DNA from: Muribaculaceae bacterium
Lineage (GTDB): Bacteria > Bacteroidota > Bacteroidia > Bacteroidales > Muribaculaceae
Direction: 5' to 3'
DNA length: 19,597 nt
Assembly (NCBI GenBank): GCA_009775375.1
Contig: VSPO01000056.1
Span: 1 to 19,597 of the forward strand
Each line of letters begins with the position of its first letter. The first letter of the stretch is position 1. The notes beneath the pieces are model-generated. The model worked only from the letters and a program-made list of their open reading frames with translations, did not search any database and was not told the origin of the DNA. This document shows, one piece after another, positions 6,717-13,624 of this stretch. The translations under genes were made by a program, and so were the position numbers.

Positions 6717-7226
6717 TCAGTCAGCCATAGTGATGAAAGTGGCTTCGCCCGATTCCGGGGTCGTCATGATTGCCAATCCTTCGGCATCCATCGTCACGCT
6801 GCTGTTGCGGATGGCGTTGACACCAGCCTTGGTGGTCTGTCCGAAAGATGCGGAGAAGCTGCCACCTAAGGCATCGCCCTTCACGATAAGGACATTGTAT
6901 TTACCTCCGCCGATAGGCTCGGCATAGACGGCTGCCAGTTCACGCTGGTTGTTGGCCCCCATAACCATCTTCCTCACCGGAAGGCTCTCCATCGTATAGA
7001 TGAACTTTGCGCGATAATTCTCTGCGTTCTCACCGCTTACGCTCGCCTTGGAGGTCTTGATATTGCTGATGGAAGCTTTGCCGTCGACCTGCACATTGCT
7101 GACCTTCTTTTCAGTCATGCCGGAGATTCCGGAGAGTTCGCTGTAAGCCTGAGCCAGAGATGTGTCGGCGAATCCGGCTAAAGAAGTGGCGGCTATAGCG
7201 ACGAGGGAAAGAAATAACTTTTTCAT
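6717..7226 (-). CDS. Small secreted protein, paralogue A (unknown function)
   Basis: A 169-residue exported protein that I do not recognise by name. The signal peptide MKKLFLSLVAIAATSLAGFA is followed by a compact domain of about 148 residues. It shares with the neighbouring gene, in the same order, GM.E.KV..VQ near 40, SISN near 53, FIY..ESLPV near 75-84, GANN.RE.A near 89-97, YNVL near 109, FGQT near 128 and AIRN..V.MD near 137-146. Low Cys content and alternating hydrophobic residues suggest a mostly beta fold. It lies 107 nt downstream of its paralogue and could be read through from it. The stop sits just before the convergent hairpin. Confidence 0.8.
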   Translation of the reverse strand: MKKLFLSLVAIAATSLAGFADTSLAQAYSELSGISGMTEKKVSNVQVDGKASISNIKTSKASVSGENAENYRAKFIYTMESLPVRKMVMGANNQRELAAVYAEPIGGGKYNVLIVKGDALGGSFSASFGQTTKAGVNAIRNSSVTMDAEGLAIMTTPESGEATFITMAD

Positions 7227-7333
7227 AATCTTTGAATTTTTAGCGTTTTGAATGTTTGATGGTCGAAGCAGCCGGTTTTGACGTAATCCAGCCGCCGGAC
7301 ATTAAGAGAGAGAGGGAGATAAGAATCGGGGGA

Positions 7334-7831
7334 TTACTCCACGATTTCCATCGTCACGAGTTCAACCACGTCAACCGTCGGAGTCACGGCCATCTCAATG
7401 GAATTTCCGTCCATGTTGACTTCGCAATTGCGGATAGCCTCCAGGCCTTCGATGGATGTCTGACCATAAGCAGCTACATACGGGCCACCCTTTTCACCAA
7501 TAAGGAAAAGCACATTATACGTGCCGTTGTCGGATGGTTCGGTGAATGCACATGCCATCTCCCTGTCGTTGTTTGCGCCGATCAGCTGGTTGACAACGGG
7601 AAGACTCTCATACATGTAGATGAACTGCTGAGCATATTTTCCGCTGTTGCAGGTAGCGCTCTGGAGATTGGAGATGGAGACACCGGGCGACAACTGCACA
7701 CTCTCCACCTTCTGTTCCGACATGCCGGGAAGATTCACCAACTGCGTGTAGGCGTCTTCGAGAGAGATTTGAGCCATACCGGCCAAGCTTGTAGCCACGA
7801 TGGCAAGTAGCGTAAGAAATAACTTTTTCAT
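7334..7831 (-). CDS. Small secreted protein, paralogue B (unknown function)
   Basis: A 165-residue exported protein, tandem paralogue of the gene downstream. The signal peptide MKKLFLTLLAIVATSLAGMAQ is nearly the same as in copy A, and the bases around the start codon (TTATGAAAAAGTTATTTC) are identical between the two, which points to a fairly recent duplication. The mature parts have diverged more, apart from shared motifs such as GMSEQKVESVQ, FIYMYESLPV, GANNDREMA, YNVL and YGQT. Copy B has cysteines at about residues 61, 95 and 137 (CNSG, MACA, RNCE) that copy A lacks. The C-terminus is longer and acidic. Function is unknown; a periplasmic or outer-surface location is inferred from the signal peptide. 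Confidence 0.8.
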   Translation of the reverse strand: MKKLFLTLLAIVATSLAGMAQISLEDAYTQLVNLPGMSEQKVESVQLSPGVSISNLQSATCNSGKYAQQFIYMYESLPVVNQLIGANNDREMACAFTEPSDNGTYNVLFLIGEKGGPYVAAYGQTSIEGLEAIRNCEVNMDGNSIEMAVTPTVDVVELVTMEIVE

Positions 7832-7984
7832 AATCTTTGATTTTTACGTTGATGTTTTTCCGTTTTTATGACATTCAAACAACTCCACGCCACATTTAGA
7901 TTGACCCCGACACGATAAATTTACACTTTTATACTTTTTTTAACATGAAATCCATGTTTCAAGTTGATTGTGGTTGTTTAAGAG

Positions 7985-8024
7985 AAAATTCCCTCATGGC
8001 AACATGAAGCCATGAGGGAATTTT
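7985..8024. terminator. Perfect 16-bp hairpin terminator after the S9 peptidase gene
   Basis: AAAATTCCCTCATGGC (7985-8000) is fully complementary to 8009-8024, with an 8-nt loop. Read on the minus strand it ends in TTTTCTCTT, right after the S9 peptidase stop at 8048, and separates that gene from the small secreted proteins. Confidence 0.88.
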
Positions 8025-8047
8025 GAATTATTAGCAGCAGGACGGGG

Positions 8048-10498
8048 TCAGAGTGGGGTTGAAGGGTAGAGCTCTTTCCACCAGGAGGGGTCGTCTTTCA
8101 GGTAGCGGTCGAACCAAGCGAAGATGGTGTCCTGCCATTTTATGCGCTTGTCGTAGTCGGTGATGTGGTGGTCCTGGTCGGTCACGGCCACGAATGCCGT
8201 AGGACGGCCAAGAAGCTTAAGAGCCGTGAACATCTGGATGCTCTCCCCTACCGGCACATTGTTGTCCTTGTCGCCATGCAAGAAAAGAAGTGGCGTATGG
8301 ATCTTGTCGGCATTGTAGAGCGGACTTTGCTTCACGTAAAGGTCGGGGTTGCTCCAGGGATAGGATTCCGCCATCGACACCTCACTGTAGGAATAGCCCC
8401 AGTAGCCCTCACCCCAATAGCTCGTATGGTCGCTTATGCCGGCATGGGAGATGGCAGCGGCGAAGATGTCGGTCACGGTCTGAAGATACTGGGTCATGAA
8501 GCCACCGTAGGAGGCACCGATACACCCTATTTTCTTATCATCCACGAAAGGATGCTCCGCGCAGAATTTTTTCGTACCCTCGATGATGTCTTGTGCGACA
8601 CCCTCTCCGGCCGTGTTGACATGGCGGGAGGAGAATTCCTGTCCGAAACCTGTGGCACCGCTCGGATTGATGACATAGACCACGTAGCCATTAGCGGCAT
8701 ACGCATTGTGGGGATAGCGGCTCTCGAAGTTGCGGCTCGTAGGACTGCAACCGCCATAATAGTTGACAATCATCGGATACTTCTTTGCCGGGTCGAAATC
8801 CGGCGGAAGATAAAACCGACCATTAATAGTGTCACCCTTGGAGTTGACGAAATCCCATGGTTCGCATGCCCCGAGTTTCACGTCGGCAAGCATCTCCTCT
8901 TTCGGAGACTCAAGACGCGTGGACTTGAGCGTCTTGGTGTCGGCCAAATAGAGAGCCCTCGGAGAAGAGGCACTTTCGCCAAACCATATCATGCCCTTGC
9001 CCGTATCCGGAATCGAGAACCCTTTCACCACCTCTTCCTGCGTGGGAACGGCGGTTATCGCCCCCGTGGAAGGATTCAGCCTGAACAACCCTACACGGTC
9101 GCGGTCTTCGGCAGAGAGATAGACCATCCCGTCGGCGGCGCTCCATTGCGCGTCATTGACAGAGGGATTGAAATCACGCGTCAGCGGGCTGACCTTCCTC
9201 GAAGCTATGTCGATGAGGAAAAGCTGGTTGTCGGTCATGCTCGGGATTCTGCCCTCAGGCACGTTCTTGCCTATGCCTCCGAACGCCTCGGGAGTGCCCA
9301 TGACGACGACGCTCTTCCCGTCGGGCGAGAACGAGGCACGGCTGATGAAGCCGTCGCGAGAGACGAGCGTATCTGTCTGCATCGTGACGGGGTCGAGCAT
9401 ATAGAGGGAGAAGACGGTGGTGGGACGTTTTTCAAGACGGCTCTCCGGCACCATCACGAGGATCTTGCGGGAATCGCACGAGATGTCGTTGCAATAAGCG
9501 TTGTGGTTGCCGAACGTCAGCGGGCGCACCAGTCCGCTCTCTATGTCGAGCAGCGAGAGGCTTACACGGTCGCGCCATCCGGGCTGACGGTCATCCGGTT
9601 CGAGCACCTGATATATCTTCGGATCTTCCTTCCGCCCTTGCTGATAAGAGGACAATACCATCCATCGCCCGTCGGGGGAAAGGGTGACACTTGCGTCGTC
9701 GGGGAGCGCGGAGACCACAACCCTGCGAGAACCTGTCAGGGCATCTGTGGCAACCATTTCACGTCCCTGAAGACCATTCCTGATTGTACGATATTCCGAA
9801 CCGGTCGGCATCCATGAGATATATTTGTCGGTCTCTGTCACCACTTTGCCATCTGCAAGGCTCACCACCTTATACGACCATGACGTTTCCCCACCCTGCC
9901 GGGTGGAGGAATAGCCGATGATGGCATATTTTCCATCGGGGGATATGGAGGCGGAATTGATGTTGGTGCCATGTAGCACGTCGAGAAGGGTAAACCGACG
10001 TTTTCCGTCACCGCGCACGGAGAATCCAGCGTCATTGTCGGATTTGAGGGTCACTCGCAGCGAATCCGTGTCGCCGGCGGAGGTCGTGACGTATCTTATC
10101 GCCACCTGATGGGTGGCAGGACGGAGACTCAGCGTATTGCCGACGGCCTTCCGGCCGTCGAGATAGACTGTATAGTCTTCTATGCCCTTGACTTCGAGAG
10201 TTGGCTTGGAGAAAGCCTTGTTTTCGAAGTTGAAGACGAGGGTGTGAAGGGCCGGAGCGTCGCCCGACGGGGCTTTCACTCCAAAGAACTCTTCGGGAGT
10301 CCCTTTAAGCGACAGAATCCCAGGCATTGCAGCAAGATTCTTCCCGTCAAATTTCTTGCCGTTGACATCAAGCGAATCCACCATCAGAGGCTTCGTCAGC
10401 CCGATGGGTCCGTAATAGTCGAAAGAGCCTACGGTGAAGACCTCAGCACCGGCAGAGGCTGCCATAAGCGTCAATCCAAACAATATCGGTTTTCTCAT
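8048..10498 (-). CDS. Exported S9 family serine peptidase (DPP-IV/prolyl oligopeptidase-like)
   Basis: This 816-residue peptidase probably removes dipeptides or cleaves after proline/alanine in the periplasm. The signal peptide is MRKPILFGLTLMAASAGA. About residues 170-540 form a beta-propeller with PD40-like repeats (SISPDGKYA, LSPDGRWMV, FSPDGKSVV), followed by the alpha/beta-hydrolase domain. The catalytic triad lines up with DPP-IV: nucleophile S663 in GASYGG, D745 in HGDKDNNVP and H777 in DQDHH. FYLPPDFDPAKKYPMIVNYYGG near the start of the hydrolase domain is also typical. The frame is open to 10582, but that adds 28 residues before the signal peptide and touches the upstream gene, so the ATG at 10498 is preferred. 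It lies 80 nt after the GLUG lipoprotein gene, possibly in the same transcript. Confidence 0.93.
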   Translation of the reverse strand: MRKPILFGLTLMAASAGAEVFTVGSFDYYGPIGLTKPLMVDSLDVNGKKFDGKNLAAMPGILSLKGTPEEFFGVKAPSGDAPALHTLVFNFENKAFSKPTLEVKGIEDYTVYLDGRKAVGNTLSLRPATHQVAIRYVTTSAGDTDSLRVTLKSDNDAGFSVRGDGKRRFTLLDVLHGTNINSASISPDGKYAIIGYSSTRQGGETSWSYKVVSLADGKVVTETDKYISWMPTGSEYRTIRNGLQGREMVATDALTGSRRVVVSALPDDASVTLSPDGRWMVLSSYQQGRKEDPKIYQVLEPDDRQPGWRDRVSLSLLDIESGLVRPLTFGNHNAYCNDISCDSRKILVMVPESRLEKRPTTVFSLYMLDPVTMQTDTLVSRDGFISRASFSPDGKSVVVMGTPEAFGGIGKNVPEGRIPSMTDNQLFLIDIASRKVSPLTRDFNPSVNDAQWSAADGMVYLSAEDRDRVGLFRLNPSTGAITAVPTQEEVVKGFSIPDTGKGMIWFGESASSPRALYLADTKTLKSTRLESPKEEMLADVKLGACEPWDFVNSKGDTINGRFYLPPDFDPAKKYPMIVNYYGGCSPTSRNFESRYPHNAYAANGYVVYVINPSGATGFGQEFSSRHVNTAGEGVAQDIIEGTKKFCAEHPFVDDKKIGCIGASYGGFMTQYLQTVTDIFAAAISHAGISDHTSYWGEGYWGYSYSEVSMAESYPWSNPDLYVKQSPLYNADKIHTPLLFLHGDKDNNVPVGESIQMFTALKLLGRPTAFVAVTDQDHHITDYDKRIKWQDTIFAWFDRYLKDDPSWWKELYPSTPL

Positions 10499-10578
10499 TT
10501 TATGTTGATTTTTATATTTTGCATTCAATTTATTGATTCTATGAAGGCTCATGCACTTGACGAACGTGAATAACAACT

Positions 10579-13551
10579 TCAAAACGTGGCGTTTTGGAAG
10601 TAATTGTCGCGCAGCTCCGGTCCGTGGTCGCCCATTCTCCAGACATTCTTAAAGTCAAGACCGTCGTAGGAGGATTCCTTATATCGATTGGACTCAGACA
10701 CGGATTTTGCACTCGGCCAGCTTTTGCCTGTGCCGTCGATATAATAAAGCGCACCATGCGAGAATTGAGAACCGCTCTTATGAGTTCCGATAGCGGCATT
10801 TCCATAATTGACCTTGCCATAGTTGACGCATCGGTAGATGTTGGTCAGATGGTCGACGTAGCCAACAATGCCGCCATTGTCAGAATCATGGTCGTGCTTT
10901 ATTTCCCCGGAGTTCCAGCAATCGTCGACGTTGGAATCCGACCCTTCCTCCATGATGCCGAGAATGCCCGCCACATTGCCTTTCTTGTGTGGCGACTCTA
11001 TGTCTCCCCGGTTGACGCATTTGTGAAGGCTCACGTTCTTATAATCGCTATAGAATGATTTGGGATCAAGTCCCAAGGCTCCGGCAATGCCGGCCACCCC
11101 ATGCTGTTCGCCGGAGGCAGAGACCGTGCCGGCGTTCATGCAATATTCTACGTTAATATTGTTCTCGCCATAACCGATGATTCCCCCCGTGCCCATTCTT
11201 GAGTCGGAGCCGGAGGAGGAGACTTTGCCGAAATTAGCGCATTGGATCACTTCCAGATATATGTGGTTGTAGACTATTGCATATCCATTGGTGTATACTT
11301 GTCCCACGACGCCACCTACCCTGACGTTGCCTTCCACCATGCCGGTATTGACACAATACTTGGCGCTCATAATACTGCCGGGATTGTCGCTCTCCAGAAT
11401 GCCTACGACTCCACCGGTGTCGATGCCTCCTTGGACGTGGCCATAGTTGATGCAATCCTGAAACCGGACTTTGCCGGAGGAGCCGAACGCCCCTCCGGTC
11501 ACTCCGCCGACCCCGATGACTCCGGAAGCCGATACGTTGGAAGCCGACGTGACATCCTCAATAAGCGTTTCCCCTCTGTAGGATTCGACTTTACCTATCG
11601 CTCCCCCTACATATTCCCCCATCCTGTTATTTTCGTCGGCGATACCGACCACTCCACAGGCCACGGCAATATATTTCACCGCTGAATTATCGTTTTTGCC
11701 CACGAGACCTCCCACATTGGAATGACCATAGACATTTCCTCTATATTGTGGATTCCGTTCAGATGGCTTCGGAATCCAAACGTTTCCGTCGCTTTGAGCC
11801 TGATAGTTGAATCTGTCGGCTCCTTCAAGTTTCCCATTGCTCATCAATCCGATAAGCCCACCCACATTATCGCGTCCTTCAACTTTCATGGTGGAGGAGG
11901 GGAATTCAAAATGATCTGAGTAGAAGTTGGGGCGATCACATTTCCCTACAATGCCACCCACACAATCTTCCGTGCCTTTCACATTGACCACAATCCTTAT
12001 CCCTTTGCCACCGGAGGGATAAAGACCGCTGTCGGTGTAGCCGAATGCACCGCCCACGCAGTTCTTCCCCTCCACTCCCGCAGCAGCTTCATCAACACCG
12101 ACATAGACGTTTTTTGCCCAGTCGCCACCGAGGGTAGTGGATGAGCCGGAATTGCGCATGTAGCCTATAAGGCCTCCCACGTCGTTACCCCCCTTTGCCA
12201 CCGACATGAAGCCACTGTCGTGCAACCTCAGCATATGGTCGGAGAATTCATATTTGCCGACAAGGCCTCCTACCCTGTTGCCTTCTCCTCCCACAGGGCA
12301 GCGCACGACAACGCCGGAAAACGCAGGCGGCTCAGAAGGGTTATACAGGTGTCCGACGGCTCCGCCTGTGCCCTCTCCTCCGGTGTTCATTATCGTATGC
12401 ACATCCTTGTCTTCATCGCTTATTTCGTGGGTCAGCTGGATATTGCTGAGCGAAAGACAGCTTTCTGAGGATTTGCCTATCACTCCACCGACATTCTCAT
12501 AACCTTGGATATAGAAATGGCTGTCGGGGGTAGAGACATTTTCCACCGTCAAGCTTCCACCTTCGCCGAGGCCTATCAGACCGCCGACATTGGTGCGGCC
12601 GTAGACGGAAGCTTTCAGTTTTATATCCTTCAAACGCAGGTAACCGTCTTTTTGACGCCCTACAACGCCTCCGATATTCACTCCGGCATCGGGAGAAGTG
12701 ACGATGCCTTCAATCGTCAGATTCTCAATGACGACCGACCCGCAAGAGCTTCCCGCGAGCAAGCCCACGTCGTGGCTTACCCCTGAGATATTGGCAGCAG
12801 AGACAGTGAGATTCCTGACCTCCGCTCCGTCCATAAGCGAAGGAAAGATTCCAATACCGCTGTCGTCGGTCTCATTCGCCGAACCACGGTAATACATATT
12901 AGTCAGTACATGCCGCCCTCCGTCATAATGTCCCGCAAAGGGGAATCCGAAATATCCTCTTCCGGGTTCGGACGAGCTTTGGTCGGGCAATTTAATGTCT
13001 GCCGTCTGCTTGAAATACAGTCCTCTGCCCCCGGCATTCGACGGATCGCGCAAATCATCGAGAAACATCACGAAGTCGCGTTGGGAGGATATGACGTAGG
13101 GATTCTCCTTAGTGCCGTCGCCGCTTCTCAATGAGAACGACTGGCGCAGCTCTTCGCTTTTCACGACCCTCTCGCTCTCGACGTAGACCATAAGCGAGCC
13201 GGGAATGGACGCCCCCTCTTTATCAGTAAAGGTCAGGAGGTATTTCGCATCGGGAAGTTGCCTGCCGTCTGCCAGACGCATGCGGCAACGGTAGCGGTCG
13301 TTGTCCGTCCGTATCTCAATCGGGAGGATGAAATTGCTGTCGATGCCACTGCTGAGATTGGCTGACAGGCCTTGCATATCCTCGAAAGAGAAATGCCTTT
13401 GGGAGATGCTGAACACGCTGACTCTCGAATTCTCCTCCTCCACGACTTCCGAATCGGTCAGGATTTCGTAGTCGGGGATATCGTCCTTACTGCATGACGA
13501 GAAAGCCATGAGCGTCCACAATATTATGAGTGAGACCGTTATTGTTTTCAT
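10579..13551 (-). CDS. Large GLUG-repeat surface lipoprotein 1
   Basis: A 990-residue lipoprotein, probably displayed on the cell surface. The signal peptide ends in FSSC with lipidated Cys20, followed by SKDD. Residues about 30-130 look like a beta-sandwich domain. The segment GDGTKENPYVISSQRDFVMF at 145-164 and FKQTADIKL near 180 open the repeat region as in other GLUG proteins. About 18 GLUG-type turns (for example NIGGVVG at 293, NVGGLIG at 321 and 562, RVGGLVG at 426, DTGGVVG at 711, RVGGVVG at 744) alternate with phrases such as CVNTGMVEGN and CMNAGTVSASG, expected to build a long parallel beta-helix. GLUG repeats occur in bacterial surface adhesin-like and IgA-peptidase-like proteins; the ligand is unknown. 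It has the same plan as the gene 73 nt upstream and probably shares its transcript. A short CAAAACG/CGTTTTG hairpin overlaps its stop codon. Confidence 0.88.
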   Translation of the reverse strand: MKTITVSLIILWTLMAFSSCSKDDIPDYEILTDSEVVEEENSRVSVFSISQRHFSFEDMQGLSANLSSGIDSNFILPIEIRTDNDRYRCRMRLADGRQLPDAKYLLTFTDKEGASIPGSLMVYVESERVVKSEELRQSFSLRSGDGTKENPYVISSQRDFVMFLDDLRDPSNAGGRGLYFKQTADIKLPDQSSSEPGRGYFGFPFAGHYDGGRHVLTNMYYRGSANETDDSGIGIFPSLMDGAEVRNLTVSAANISGVSHDVGLLAGSSCGSVVIENLTIEGIVTSPDAGVNIGGVVGRQKDGYLRLKDIKLKASVYGRTNVGGLIGLGEGGSLTVENVSTPDSHFYIQGYENVGGVIGKSSESCLSLSNIQLTHEISDEDKDVHTIMNTGGEGTGGAVGHLYNPSEPPAFSGVVVRCPVGGEGNRVGGLVGKYEFSDHMLRLHDSGFMSVAKGGNDVGGLIGYMRNSGSSTTLGGDWAKNVYVGVDEAAAGVEGKNCVGGAFGYTDSGLYPSGGKGIRIVVNVKGTEDCVGGIVGKCDRPNFYSDHFEFPSSTMKVEGRDNVGGLIGLMSNGKLEGADRFNYQAQSDGNVWIPKPSERNPQYRGNVYGHSNVGGLVGKNDNSAVKYIAVACGVVGIADENNRMGEYVGGAIGKVESYRGETLIEDVTSASNVSASGVIGVGGVTGGAFGSSGKVRFQDCINYGHVQGGIDTGGVVGILESDNPGSIMSAKYCVNTGMVEGNVRVGGVVGQVYTNGYAIVYNHIYLEVIQCANFGKVSSSGSDSRMGTGGIIGYGENNINVEYCMNAGTVSASGEQHGVAGIAGALGLDPKSFYSDYKNVSLHKCVNRGDIESPHKKGNVAGILGIMEEGSDSNVDDCWNSGEIKHDHDSDNGGIVGYVDHLTNIYRCVNYGKVNYGNAAIGTHKSGSQFSHGALYYIDGTGKSWPSAKSVSESNRYKESSYDGLDFKNVWRMGDHGPELRDNYFQNATF

Positions 13552-13624
13552 AAGAGATATGTTAGGATTATGTATTCATTGTTTTTTGATGATGGAGCCT
13601 GCGCAGGAAAATTCCTGATAAACT

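Noticed and set aside
7256..7810. Plus-strand open frame of 184 codons opposite secreted protein B
   Set aside because: The minus-strand gene has a paralogue with matching motifs and signal peptide; the plus-strand frame has none.
8165..9817. A 550-codon open frame on the plus strand opposite the S9 peptidase
   Set aside because: It is fully antisense to a gene with a clear signal peptide, propeller repeats and catalytic triad. Its translation is rich in Arg/His with no recognisable domain, as expected from the complement of a GC-rich gene.
10499..10582. Upstream start at 10582 for the S9 peptidase
   Set aside because: It adds 28 residues before a complete signal peptide and overlaps the last codon of the preceding gene.
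10580..10596. CAAAACG/CGTTTTG hairpin at the end of GLUG lipoprotein 1 as a terminator
   Set aside because: The stem is only 7 bp with a 3-nt loop, overlaps the stop codon, and has no T run on the minus strand, so transcription probably continues into the peptidase gene.
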